From: Xestospongia muta | Taxonomy: Eukaryota > Porifera > Demospongiae > Haplosclerida > Petrosiidae | Direction: 5' to 3' | DNA length: 64,000 nt | Assembly (NCBI GenBank): GCA_963693285.1 | Contig: OY848917.1 | Coordinates: 5,714,118 to 5,778,117, forward strand | In this document: positions 1 through 11,817 of the stretch, in pieces | Numbering within the stretch: the first letter of the stretch is position 1 | How the letters are laid out: every line of letters begins with the position of its first letter | The notes under the pieces: model-generated | What the model saw: only the letters and a program-made list of their open reading frames with translations | Told to the model about the DNA's origin: nothing | Database searches by the model: none | Position numbers and translations under genes: made by a program

Positions 1-2689
1 TTGCCATGATACATTACATTCTACATATGATACAATGATCTCATTACAAACACACTCGTATGATGGCCCAAGCATCATTCCTGATGGACAATCTAAAAAT
101 TGAACTTTCAAAATCAGTGACTTTGAAAAGTAGAAAGGATTCTTAGATACAATGAATGTAGCAGTACCTTGTGAAACATTTGATAACAATTGTATTGCTT
201 TATAAACAAAAAGTTTACAATGAGTATTTGTCTGGTCATTATTAATAGAACTGATAAGTCGTAAGTTAGGTGATGATGATATAGATAACATACCAGGACT
301 AGGACTGCCACAATGTCCTACTGTAATTAATGACATGTTGAATGATTGACCTGGATATACACTAATAGGATTTGGATTTGCAAAATACTCAATTAAGTTA
401 CTTTGATTGCATAAGCAAACACCAAATGGATCTGAAGAGATGCTAGTATAGTCCTGACTTACATGTCTGATTGCTGTGCAATTTATTGCATCTTTGAAGT
501 CAATATGTCCAATATTATGTTTGTTACCATCACAATCATGAAATAATCCTCCATATATATTGTCTCCTGTAATACGAGCTGAATTATTTTGAAATTTGAC
601 ATTAAAATCAATAAAGGTACAATGAAATGATGAAAATATTGTCCATAATGGATTGTTGGCATCTGACCACAATGCTCCTCCTTTTGTAGCAACATTATTA
701 ATAAAAATAACTGAAGCATTTTTCTCTGTAACAGCATATCCACTGCCACTAACTACCAAACCTCCTCCAACATATGGTGAAGTATTGTTGGCTATTATGC
801 TGTGTCCACTGAAATAAAGTGCACAACGTTGACATGTAATACCAGTTCCATTGTTCTCAAGTACTTGAATATTATGGATATTAACCTTAACACGATTATA
901 CATATTGAAAAACAAAATAGCATTTGTTCCTGATTTGTAATGTCTTACTGTTACATTTGAAAGATGTATACTGGAACATGCTTGATCAATATTCATACTT
1001 GCAATATACATAGCTGAAGCCATCCAAAAACTAGTGCCATTGTTAAATGTACAATGTGATATATTCACAGACAAGCATATTGAAGTTAAACGTGTCTCCA
1101 ATGATGCATGATTATGGTTAATTTCATTATGAAAAGAACAATTGTAAATTAACAAATTTAATTTGTCAGCAATAACCCCCTTTGTACCGTCAACTGTGCT
1201 CACAAATAAACTTCCTCCAGTATTATTGACAAAAGATGTTTGGGTGACTGTAATAGACACTATAGATTTTTTATAACTAAACATTCTCAAAATCATTGCA
1301 GATTGGTAATAACCATCAAGTCCATTAGAATCAAAGTGACAATTATTAACAATGATATAAAACTGACTACTACTAGACCACCAAGGCCAAATCATCAATC
1401 CTGAAGCATCTCCAAAAGCTTGATTATCAATGAAAACACATTTCACTACTGTAACAAAATGTTTCTGTTTATTACTTTTAATGTCATCTGATATAAAGAG
1501 GTACAAGCCACCACATCTATTATGAGCTATGTTGTGAGCAAATGTTGAATTTGAGACATTAATACTAAGTGGATTTGCACTAGCATCTACTTCAACACCA
1601 ACACCAGCAGCATCAAATTTAGCATAGTTGTATGAGAATGTGGAGTTATGTATAATAATATTACTAATATGACTGCTTCTTGTTGAGACTTGGCTTGCAT
1701 TGGGAATTTGAAGAAGATTTACTTTCAATCCACCACCTAAAAATTCTTTACCATGAACAGTATGAATTACTTGATTTTTAAAAAAGATTGAGTCCAGTAT
1801 AGCAATATTAGAATTACCACTATTGTTAACAATAGTAACATTAGCTCCACTATCAAGACAACCAACTACATTTGAGAAATGGCATCCTTTAATAGTCACT
1901 TCACTGTACATAATGTTAGTAGTATAAATGTATAAACCTCCACCTAATGCAGGTAAATTACCAACAAAGACAGAGTCACTGATAATATAATATACCTCCT
2001 CTAAACTGTTAGATATAATAGTAACACTGTGCCATAATTGAGACTTCTCAATAGAACAATGTTTCAAACCAAGACTGTTGTTATCAAAGTAACACTTTGA
2101 TATCGTGACAAATGCTGAATTGTCTATAAGCATTCCTGTTCCAAATGTATTCTGAACTTTAGTTTGGTATATATTAACAGTTGAGACATTATGAAACGAT
2201 ATACCAGCTCTACCAGAACTACAGCCATTAATTATTAGACCTTCCAGACTAACATAAGAAGAGTTAATAAATTGTAGACCAACATTGGCAGTACTGCATT
2301 TGATAGTCGGATTAATGACACTACTATCTTTATCTTTATAATTATACTCAACTATGCTTTTGAACACAATTTTACTAACTTCAGTAATAACTATATTTTT
2401 TTCAAGTTTATGCTCACCTTCCATAAACACAAAAGTGGTGTTGGATAAAAAAAACAATGTTGTATTTCGAGAGTAGAAAGAAAGAGTATGACATGTTGAA
2501 CTGTTTGGACATTTCTGCTCATTATAGGACTTGACATACCAAATGACGTTACTATGACAAATTAAGCAATCCATAGAAATTGGAATCATGAGCAACAAGT
2601 AGATCTAAAAAATAAAAATGTAATGATGTGGTTTAAAACAAGGATAAAAAACACATCTTTATTGATCAACTCACACTATATGAATTCAT
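1..2689 (-). CDS. Beta-helix / polytopic membrane protein, copy 1 (partial, runs off left edge)
   Basis: First of four copies of this gene; only its 5' part is in the window. Exon 1 (2675-2689) is 15 nt and encodes MNSYS. It is followed by a GTGAGT donor, and exon 2 starts at 2604 after a TTTTTTAG acceptor. The main frame is open from 2604 to base 1 (868 codons), and base 1 aligns to 22,023 of copy 2 with no net indel. The splice joins a hydrophobic signal peptide (MNSYSIYLLLMI...). After it come many short Asn/Ser/Ile-rich repeats with G-G-L-Y/F-I steps and N-x-S/T sites, typical of right-handed parallel beta-helix (Pmp-like) proteins. The part that would encode the membrane helices lies outside the window. 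It is more divergent from copies 2 and 3 than they are from each other. Molecular function unknown; a secreted or cell-surface role is inferred. Confidence 0.75.
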
Positions 2690-3060
2690 CTTTAGGTGAA
2701 GCAGATTATTACAGTAATGTTGAAATAACTTTCCAAATAAAGAGCACTTCTAACTTCTAAGACCAGAGTGATATCACTAATTGCATTTTTCATACCATAT
2801 ATGGCATTGATATAGACAAATCACATACTCAAATGTCATATGTGTTAGCTAATAACATATACAAGTGTACGAAGAATAAATTTTCTGTATAGATCAGTAT
2901 TGACAGACACACATACAGATATAATTGACTAGCATATTGTTATAATTGTTATGTTCAAATCAACATGTTGTATATTCAACAGTGTGACATTAATATACTA
3001 TATGGTTGATTTAACCAATATGTTATGGTAATACTGGTATATGTTATATGGGTATTAATG
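2690..3060. repeat. Conserved 5' flank of the beta-helix gene family
   Basis: No gene is seen. This stretch is clearly related to the sequence upstream of copies 2 (from 24,715) and 3 (from 32,881), up to about the shared TTGATTTAACCAATATG motif near 3010. Beyond that the copies stop matching. It probably contains the promoter, but no TATA box or initiator stands out. Confidence 0.6.
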
Positions 3061-3430
3061 ATTAAACCACATCCTATGCCTATATCCTATGGGTATTAAA
3101 TGAGTAAAACCGCCGACGCATAAAGCAACCAATGAATCCTTAACCTTAACCGCGACCGCCACGATGATGGATGTGACTGACAATGCTCGAAACTTCTTGC
3201 TAACTTACTTCTCTGCCCTTATTTCTAGCATTCTCTAGCTATAATCTTCCAAAGATAGTGCTGCTAATTATTTGATCCTTATAACTCTAGTCAGTGTTTC
3301 ACTCTGAAGTCATGCAGTTTCTTCCAAAACTATATGCATACCGTGTTATTTTTGTGTCATTATATTATCTAACAGCCCGTTCTTAACTTTGGAAGATTGG
3401 GCTACTTCAGGATTTGAGCATTCAACCCAA
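3060..3430. repeat. Dispersed repeat, probable retroelement leader/LTR region (copy 1)
   Basis: About 370 bp resembles 25,660-26,095, including the shared stretches AAAGCAACCAATGAATC, ATGTGACTGACAATGCTCGA and TTAACTTTGGAAGAT. Both copies lie upstream of the same Ty3/gypsy gag sequence, so this is likely the 5' non-coding part of that element. I could not define LTR ends or a primer-binding site. Confidence 0.5.
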
Positions 3431-4020
3431 TCTTGTTTCTTTCCTTTTGGTGTTGTCATCACTAAATGTTTTCTGATTCTCTTTAATTTTTAAAGGAAAT
3501 CCGAGGTTATCAAGACTAGAAAAAGTAAAAGAAGGATTTAAAAAGGTCTTTATTAATTGACCAAAAAGATAAGGACATTATGCAAGTGGAGATGCTTCAA
3601 GAGATTCTCTCTATCTTTAGTGATTATGTCGAAGAGTATCAGTAAAAAAGTTTATTGTACATTGTAGACAGAAATAGTCACTTATCACTATTGGTAGTAT
3701 ATGAATACATGTATAATGTGTTATTAATTATTTATTATTATTAATAATAATTATTAATGTCATACACAGAAGACTGTCCAACCACCAATGGCTTACGACT
3801 GACAAATTAATTACAAAATAAGATAAAATAATGTGATTTAAATATAAATTTGGATTAAATAATAAACTTACAGTGACTACACAAAACACGAGAGAAAAAC
3901 AAAATTAATGATTACAAAACTGAATTTGATCTTAAAATGAACATTTCATTAAGATACATCAATGACATATGACTGAGTTCATTTGATAAAATGATAGTGA
4001 GTTTGTCTGTGTGAGGAATG
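3431..4020. other. No gene seen; AT-rich, probably retroelement leader
   Basis: No open frame of note. A run of TTATTA/TAATAA around 3720-3760 is low-complexity. The segment links the repeat at 3060-3430 to the gag relic and is missing from the related copy at 25.7-26.2 kb. Confidence 0.35.
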
Positions 4021-5065
4021 AGTAAAAGGATGGTACGTTTGGATGAACAGAACAGCTCAATCCAGATCTTGAGTTGTTTGCTACGTATGAAGAAAGAATC
4101 AGACTATTTTTGGAAGCAAATGATGTTTTCGAGGACAAGAAGCTATCAATATTTTTGAATGTTATTGGAACTAAGAGCTATGCTCTACTCATGACTTGTT
4201 ACTTCTGCTCAAGCCAAGAGACAAGACTCAACACCTTGATATGGGTATTGAAGGAAGACTTTAACTTTTGCTGAAACTTTGGAGATTGCCAATAGTATTG
4301 AAAGAATGGAAAGTTAGTCATGAACCATGAACAGTTTGAGTGTTTCTGGTACAAGCTATAGAATTCAGGGAGTAACTCTTAATAGACAATGAGCTTGTTT
4401 TCATTGTGGAAAAGCCAGCCATACTTCAAGTCAATGGTATTACAAGAACACAGATTTAACTGCAGCAAAAGTGGCCACATTTAGTCATTCTGTCCATCTC
4501 ATAGGTCAACTCCACCTATGTGGCAACACTCTCTCTCAGTCTCTGAGAAGAATTGTTCATATGAGCAAACAAACAAACTCAAGGAAGACAACATCGAGTG
4601 AAAAAAAATAGAAAATTGCAGATATCTCCGATGAAATAGAAGACACGTTAGAAGATAAACATTTATTACAAATTAAGAATAATCAATGTTTACACTTCAC
4701 AGTAGAATGTCTCCACCTATCACAGTTGAACTAATCATAAATGGCAAAGGGCATAGTAATGGAAGTGGCACAAATGCAGCCATCTTAATAATTAGAAAAA
4801 AACAATACAAAAACTGTTTCCTGAGACACAGTTAAAGAAATCTGATATTGTTCTCAAAACATACTCTGCTGAATGTGTGAAAGCTGTTGGCAAATATAAA
4901 GCGGATGTCAAATATCAAGGCCAGTCATAGGGGCTAGTATTAATCATTGGTTCAGTTATATCTTATGCATACCCTGATAATTCAAAAAGTCCCATAGCAT
5001 TTGCCTCTAGAACATTGTCAAGAGCAGAAAGTAGTTATGAGGCCAGTCATAGGGTCAATTTAAAG
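4021..5065 (+). pseudogene. Ty3/gypsy retrotransposon relic: gag, zinc knuckle, protease, fused to RNase H
   Basis: Gag-like peptide at 4063-4274 (TYEERIRLFLEAND, then DKK-LSIFLNVIG), broken by stops. A CCHC-type knuckle follows around 4395-4490 (CFHCGKASHTSS, then CSKSGHI). A retropepsin-like stretch comes near 4705-4790, and 4825-4950 matches the region linking protease to RT (TYSAECVKAVGKYKADVKYQGQ). The sequence then jumps to the RNase H start, PIAFASRTLSRAESSYE (about 4990-5040), so RT has been deleted. Many stops and frameshifts show that it is dead. The order gag-PR-(RT)-RH is that of Ty3/gypsy elements. Confidence 0.7.
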
Positions 5066-5515
5066 TAATAGTAATATATCACTATTACTATTACATTAAA
5101 ATTTGCCTATTACCATTACTATATATTACAATTACTGGCTTGACCCTCTGTAATATATTATTATTACTATTACATGACTAATTGATAGTAATTATTACAA
5201 ATTACTATTACGTATTACTTATTATTTAACTTAATATATTAGCATTACATTAAATAAACATTAGTTTTCAAAGAGATCAGTTAAGCAGCATCTTTCGGCC
5301 AGAAAGCTTTTCAAAGACAGGTGATAGTTTCACTTGAATGATTTGATAAAGGAACTTGAAAGAATGCTTTCCAACAAGTTTTGTGTGTTAATTGCAATGC
5401 ACAATAGCACAACACTATAATATATTCCTCTTAATTGCAATTTTTTATTACTACTACATACCTCAATTATGAAAATCCCAATTACTATTACTATTAATAT
5501 TACCCAATGTCTGTA
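5045..5515. repeat. ATTACT/AGTAAT low-complexity repeat tract
   Basis: Dense TAATAG, ATTACT and TATTAC runs at about 5065-5235, with a second patch at 5445-5510. The tract reads similarly on both strands and could fold back. No coding potential. It follows directly on the retroelement relic. Confidence 0.6.
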
Positions 5516-5839
5516 TGGGGCTCTGTTCTCAGTGTTGAATTGATGTTTGCAAATTCAATCAATATTTTGTCCTAAAACGATATTTCACCATATTTTTGGA
5601 ACATACAGATCACTGGCTATGTGTGTAAAGGAGCTACTGATGTTCCAATACCATTAGATGCACTGACAAAAAATGTACAGTATATGTGTAATTATAATTC
5701 TTCTTACCATATAGGTTGAATAGGATGACTCTATCTCATTGGGTATCATGCATAGACTCAACAATTCACTTACTAACCTGATAGAATCTTAAAGGCTTAG
5801 AATAATACATGTATTGTTGTTACTTCTGGAAGGAGTTAA

Positions 5840-6165
5840 GTGAGAGCAATTATTATGTCATAATTATAATGATAAGTAGAGATCAAAGCAATAACAGGTA
5901 GCTAATTATTATCCTGCATTATACAAAATGTTCACAATACATGTCACTCTTAGGATTAGAAAGATTGTTCACAAATTTAACATAGTGTACACCTATAATG
6001 AATATGTATTAATGGCTAAAACAAATATCAATGACTGTCTTCTTGTAACTATATCTACTGTTAGTGGTAAAGTTCACAGGGTCACCAGAGTAGTAAACTA
6101 CATTCCAAGACTTAATTCTGGTTTCATAAGGTCCACAATTGACAAATATAGTATTTATTGAAACA
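5840..6165 (-). pseudogene. Diverged relic of the 3' end of the beta-helix gene family
   Basis: About 5880-5960 resembles the 3' flank of copy 2 (20,340-20,420; shared GCTAATTA...CTGCATTA and TGTCACTCTT). At 6006-6055 the minus strand reads IVTRRQSLIFVLAIN, matching the C-terminus of copy 2 (VTIRRRESLIFDFAID). The remainder is too diverged to align by eye, and the minus frame has stops. This suggests an older, mostly lost fifth family member. The plus-strand open frame here (5928-6161) is taken as a shadow. Confidence 0.45.
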
Positions 6166-6473
6166 TCGATGAATATATACATCAAGAAAGTATGAGATTA
6201 CGTCAGGTTACAATGTTAATTAACTTTATTTTGCTGCCAATATACAAATTATTTCATGTTAGAGTAAGTGGGGTAAATGGCTTTTTGGCAACGTAAGACG
6301 CCCAAAATATTAGTAATCAATTCAAAATGTTATGGGGGAGGAAGGTGATGCGAGGGAGTATGCGCTCGGTACACTTTGTCCGAGGTCAAAGGTCAGTCCT
6401 GTAATCCTGTTTATTGATTACAGACAGCCCTTCTCGTTAAGCTGCAGTGTTAGTCAAAGCAAACACTCGCATT

Positions 6474-6522
6474 AGCCTCGTACCCAGTTCTACTCTTTAC
6501 TAGAACGCCTGAGTACGAGGCT
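6474..6522. repeat. Hairpin-forming inverted repeat
   Basis: AGCCTCGTACCCAG (6474-6487) pairs with CTGAGTACGAGGCT (6509-6522) across a ~21-nt loop, with one mismatch. It is GC-richer than its surroundings and lies ~110 bp upstream of the HSPA12 gene A start. It may be the end of a foldback element rather than a regulatory site. Confidence 0.6.
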
Positions 6523-6629
6523 AGCACTCGCATACATGGGACAATGCGCATAGACACGTATTGAACGCATGCGCATAACTATTCCACCCACGTAGTTAAT
6601 TGTGCCAACTTTCCCCTTGTCTTTCCCTG

Positions 6630-9600
6630 ATGGCTAGTCGTGGACACTCTTTGGCAAAGGGAAATATAGCAGCCATTGAACTATCTACTACCTGTTCTTT
6701 AGCATATTCTATACGAGATGACCGGTCCATATCGACATTCAATTTTGATCATTGTAATGATAAAACAATAAACTCTGTATTGCTGAAAAAAACGGTTGGT
6801 GATGAATGTCGAGTTGTGGAGTTTGGACAGGAAGCAAAAGAGAAACATTCAAGACTGAAACTTATCGATCTTGATCATCACATTTTTTTTGAAGACATGA
6901 AGATTCTCAGAGATGAGGTATGTGATCCCTGCCTGTAAGAAAGTGCCTGGTGTTTCAACCCCTAGCTACATTAAGGGGGAAATAGCTCCAAGTTTTTTTT
7001 TGAAATACGGAATATAAATAGTCAGGGTAGCCCTTGCCAGACCAATCATCTACATGATCTTATTTTGTTATTGCATGTAATTTAAAAAAATACAATATTT
7101 AACTCTCACTGTGCCCAGTGCATGGGTGACGGTTATGGTACTTACTCTGTGTGTGCGCATAGCAACAATAGAGTTTACGGTTATAAAACTTAGCAGAGAG
7201 ATGTCAAAAGCTTATCTGTATGAATTTGTTCTAGGTAAAAGATTGCCAAAGAAAAAGAAATCTAAAATACCTTTTTAAAAGCACATGCAGATGGATAAGT
7301 TGTTTACTATAATAAAGCTAGTTACATGCAGAGATAGCATGACGCTACTGTTGTAGTATGAAATGCCAGTGTGTCTAAATCTATAAAATATGTAGCTTAG
7401 CAAAATGGCGAGTGAGGGTTTAGTCTTTTTGAATATTAAATACCTTTTTTTGTAAAAAGCACGATAGCCAAGCAGGTAAAATTGATCTAAGATTTAAGTC
7501 TGAAGGTACATTTTCTCATTTGTAGTAAGACACATATGTCTATAACTTAGAGAAAAGAATACTTACCTTAATATTTACACAAAACCATTGAAATTAATTT
7601 TTAACTAAGGCTTTGTTATAGCTATACTGACATGTATCATACATTCTGGGAAAGATCTGTGGGTCTACAGTTTCATTCCTTATCAAATGATAGGGCCATT
7701 TGTTGCATCAAAATAGAGAAAAGTGTATTTAAGCATACAGAAGCAAGGACGGACAATTTCTTCCACGTGTCTTCACATATTTAAAAATTCCAAGTATTGC
7801 TATCAGTGTTACAATTCTAGGACAATTTTTTTCAATTGTATTCTTGTTTATAATGTTTTTATTACTTGTTTCAAGCGACAATGTCAGCAGACCTCATGAA
7901 GATGGAAAAATTGGGGTGCTGTTAATCTAAAATCTTTTTGTTAGGCATCTCCAATTGGGAATAAGTTATTTTTACTCAGTTGTATGGAATGTGGGTAGTG
8001 CCACAAAGTTGTCATAGTGGTTATGAATATTGTTGTAACTTACTCTAAGCTCTAATGCCATGCTGTCCATTTTAATTGTTTCAAGGTAGGCCTAGACTCT
8101 CACAAAATTCTGTTAAAAGTTATGTCGAAAGTAACATCTGCACATACTTGCAAAGTTTTGGTCTGGTAATTTTTCCTCCAAGCTTACAAAGGTAGCTTTT
8201 TATGCAAGCTTCCATAGGTGTTGTTAAAAGTTAATTAGGACACCAGTACCATATGTAATATTGACAAGCTTAGCTCAATTCAAGTATACTCACTATGCCC
8301 AATAATAGATTAGGATGGGAAAGGAGGATCCAAGGCGAATGCAAGGAATGCTGTGCTTACACAAACAAACATGTTCTTAGTGCCTACTATGAATTTGTTT
8401 GACCTTAATTAATGCCATTACTCTATTCTTGGAATATTATTAATGGATGGAGCAATTCTTCTGGCTGGACCCATAGCCAAACACTTATCAATTCATGTGA
8501 TGAGTGAGTTACAAATCACCCAAGAACTTCACCCTCTCGAGAACATTAACAAAAGGAACTATGATCTATACATCAAGTAGAACATAATAGAAATTAAATT
8601 GGGTTCTAGAGTAAAGATTGCATAGCAAGTCAATCAGTGACTTAAGCTAACTAGTGCCTTTGAGTGTATAAGTACAAGAGGAACACATCACTAGACCATC
8701 AACTCAGAGCATTAACAGTAGAACCCTCCATGCCTGCCTGATTGTGAGCAGCTGACAGTGTTGTACCTATCCAAAAACTGTGACTTGAGTGTAACGAGTG
8801 ATCTAGACCAGCTTGAAATAGGGCTTCTCTCATTTCCATTGCAAAATGTGTTATTATGAGGAGTGTGCCATGTTAGTATTGAAAAAAGGGACCATGGAAA
8901 GAACCACGGAATGCCATTTAAGCCAGAGATGTAGTGGCTGGGTAAAGGTCTGAGTGAATCTTTTCCACAAATACATCAACCTCTTTCCCCAAGCTTGTCA
9001 CACTTAGAGGCCTTCGAATGTGTTATTAAGATGGATGGCTGAAAGACACTCTCCACACTAACACCATGTCAGATGCCTTGATGGCTGAAATGAAGAATTT
9101 GAAAGGGTTGTGACTTCTGAAGCTTTGAGGAAACCAAAGAAACACAGCATGTATGCAACCCATAACAATATGTTAGCTAAGAAGGAGTTAGGAGAGAACC
9201 TTGAATATTCTATGAAACATAACTGTTGTGATAGGCAGGTAGGATTTGGTAGGGAAACACGTACTCCTTAGCCTTGTTTTTGTCACCCCACTGAGAATCA
9301 CCTATAAGTAGGGTAAGGAAAATATTGTGGTCAGTTCAGGAAGGCCTAACAATCATAAGATAGACTTCAGCCAAGAATGTCACAAAGTAACACAGTAAGG
9401 CACTCGTGACTTGGAGTGGGTCATTCTTAAATAGTAAATTCAGAGCTGAAATGATGAAATTGCTTTGAGGCCAAAGCATAGGATTTCCTCGTTGAAAGGA
9501 CAATCTATAATGCACTATATATTGTCTTGAACAGCTTTGTCTACTGGATGACAATGGTTACTTGGTTCCATGCATGCTCCTTTATCAATAATTTAACATC

Positions 9601-11495
9601 AATATTCATTTAAATAGATTTCCAGTATCCAACATTCAGCCTGTACCTAACAATTTAGCCCTTGGGCTTGGTGACTATAAATCCAATATAGCTCTTGTTA
9701 GAGTGTTATAACATGTAAATATATATGTTGCTCGTTTATCAAAGGTTGAATGCTTTGATTACTGATCTTTTAACATTGGCAATAGTTAGGCCAGCCAAAA
9801 GGACTTATAGGATCCGGGGCAGGCTTTTACATTTAAAATTCTATTTATTTTGCAAACTGACAAATACTGTCTAGCTGACATCTTGAAATTGCACAATACA
9901 GCATGCAGTGGCACGTGATCAACACATGCTACTAATTTCATACCTCAATCATTACACTTAATTTTATTAGTTTTCAATAATTCAAAAATTGATTTGGCTT
10001 AGTTGGGGCCCAATATAGTGAGGGGCCAAGGGAAAAATGTCCCACCTGCCTCCCTCCTCTGTTGGTGCCCATGGCAATAGTAATAGTTGCATGCTAACCT
10101 ATTTTCAGCAATAATTTTTTTAAATGTATATGGTAACTACATTGATTTCTCATAGTCTATAGATCGTAATACTACAATCAAGTCATTCAATGGTGGTGAC
10201 TACTTTCTAGTTGAAGTGATAGCCTTCATATTGAAACATTTGAAAGATCTATTGTTGGCCAAACTCACAGATAGGATCCATTCACTTCACTCCGCTGACT
10301 TTGACTGGGTCATTACTGTACCAGCTATTTGGAAAGCTAGAGCAAAGAGAATGATGAGAGAAGCTGCTTATTTGGTAAGTATCTTTAAAATAAATCTTTA
10401 TAGTTTCATAAATCTTTAAGAATTGATATTCATGTGTTTGTTAATAATGCTTGTTGCATTCCTACTTTAATAGCTATATTCTTACCAAATAACAAAAGAG
10501 CATTGTTATTATTATTACTCACTTCCATTATGTAGGCTTGTCTATCTTCTAACAAAACAGGAATCACTAGTTTAACTGCTGTTAGACAAGGGCTACCAAG
10601 ACCACCTGAAGATAACCCAGAGAGAATAACCTTACTTCTTGAATCTGAAGCTACTGCAGTATTTGCTGAAAACTACACTAAGGAAGTTGTGTCAAGGTCT
10701 CCACCTAAACCACCTAAACGTTATATGGTCATATGCATTGAAAATACTTACATGGAAATCACACTACACGATCAGACAGATAATAAAGTCAGTGTTGTAC
10801 TTGCACGAGAAGGAAGTGGAAATGAAGTAAATAAAGCATTTTCAAATTTACTTGGCGAAATTGTTGGTGATAAAATGTTTGAAGGCTTTTTAAGAGAAAA
10901 AGAGTTCCACAAAGCAATCTTGAACAAAATCATCTATAGAGAATTTGAACTTGAAAAGCTGAAGTTTTGTGAAAAGTACGAACGTGTAGCAACAGCTTTT
11001 GATGAGATGATATTTGGCCTTCCATCATCCTTTGTTGATTACAAGTACAAAGCTGTTACAAGAAATTCTGATGATCTGATCATTAGCCTTCCATCATCTT
11101 TTGTTAAATACTATGGTGATAAGATTAGAGCTGGAGTACGTCGAATGGAAGGAGTAGAGTTTGAAGATGATGTCTTGTACATTAAATATGGTTATGTTGA
11201 AAGGAGACTGTTTCAACCAACAATTGATGGCATCGTGGAATGTACTTTTACTGCTTTTGAGGAACTAGAAGAAAAAGTTGATACTATATATCTTGTAGGT
11301 GAATTTGGTGGATGCCAGTACATTTATAAAACATTAGAAGAAGCTATAAGGCGATATTATTACTTGCTTTATGACAGAATCATTTTTCTCAAGTATTCAA
11401 GAATTGCTATTGCTACTGGAGCAGTTATGTGGTGTCAAAATCCAGATGTGATAAAACCTTTTAAAGATGATCGTACTTATAGTTCTTCATCTTAA
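6630..11495 (+). CDS. HSPA12-like gene A, degenerate and C-terminally truncated (possible pseudogene)
   Basis: Three exons: 6630-6917, 10156-10374 and 10536-11495, all with phase-0 GT-AG borders at the same places as genes B and C. The model gives 487 residues plus stop (623 in B). HSPA12 proteins are divergent cytosolic Hsp70 relatives with an actin/Hsp70-type ATPase fold. Here the nucleotide-binding signatures have eroded. Phosphate-1 IDFGTT (gene B) reads IELSTT, phosphate-2 DIGGGTVDIT reads CIENTYMEIT, and LVGGFGG reads LVGEFGG. An internal duplication repeats the LPSSFV segment (about 11010-11110). The frame ends after TYSSSS, and 11,505-11,575 repeats a scrap of the preceding coding sequence, so the last ~135 residues are gone. 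Expression cannot be judged; a non-ATPase remnant or young pseudogene is likely. Intron 1 (3.2 kb) hosts mobile-element debris. Confidence 0.6.
6918..8589. other. First half of intron 1 of gene A; nothing recognised
   Basis: AT-rich, without a long open frame or a recognisable motif. The matching introns of genes B (~1.0 kb) and C (47 bp) are much shorter, so this one has been expanded by insertions. Confidence 0.4.
8590..9560 (-). pseudogene. Tyrosine recombinase relic (DIRS/Crypton type) inside intron 1 of HSPA12 gene A
   Basis: Reading the minus strand with frameshifts gives an ordered match to phage-integrase-type recombinases of eukaryotic mobile elements. There is an N-terminal part near 9,340-9,550 and LPITTVMFHRIFKV near 9,210-9,245. 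LLWVAYMLCFFGFLKASEV follows near 9,110-9,170 and HLTWC near 9,060. The box-II motif HSFWIGTT is near 8,770-8,790, and the tail WSSDVFLLYLYTQRH lies near 8,640-8,685. The usual H-x-x-R of box II reads H-S-F-W, so the catalytic Arg is lost; the tail Tyr remains. Several stops. RT was not found nearby, so DIRS and Crypton cannot be told apart. Confidence 0.6.
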
Positions 11496-11815
11496 AAACA
11501 TTTGTCTTGAATATTCCCAAATTGCTATTGCTACTGGTGCAGTTATATAGCATCAGAATCAAGATAAAATCTTTTTAAAGTCCTTACATTCCAAGCATAT
11601 TTGTGACAAACTAGGTATTCACTTTTTAATTAGTGTTAAATTGATTAATGTATTTTATGATCATGTTAATTACTTGTTATTAGGCCATTTCTTTCAATGT
11701 CAATATTCTGTTATTTGTTAGCATTTGAATTGTGCTTATGAGACCTGCTCCTTATTCTTGTATTTACATTGATTTGTTGTTAGTTGTTCATGATAACGTT
11801 TAGTAAAATATTTCC
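11496..11815. other. Downstream of gene A: short echo of HSPA12 coding sequence, then nothing
   Basis: 11,505-11,575 resembles the gene A/B segment for AIATGAVMW...KNP...K, with a stop inside (TTATATAG). It looks like a partial tandem duplication of the end of gene A. The rest is AT-rich and featureless. Confidence 0.5.
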
Positions 11816-11817
11816 AA

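Noticed and set aside
5928..6161. Plus-strand 77-codon frame as a gene
   Set aside because: It overlaps sequence better explained as a relic of the beta-helix gene 3' end on the other strand, and has no family signal.
11590..11815. Continuation of HSPA12 gene A beyond 11,495
   Set aside because: Only a short duplicated scrap with a stop is present; the rest of the C-terminal coding sequence is absent.
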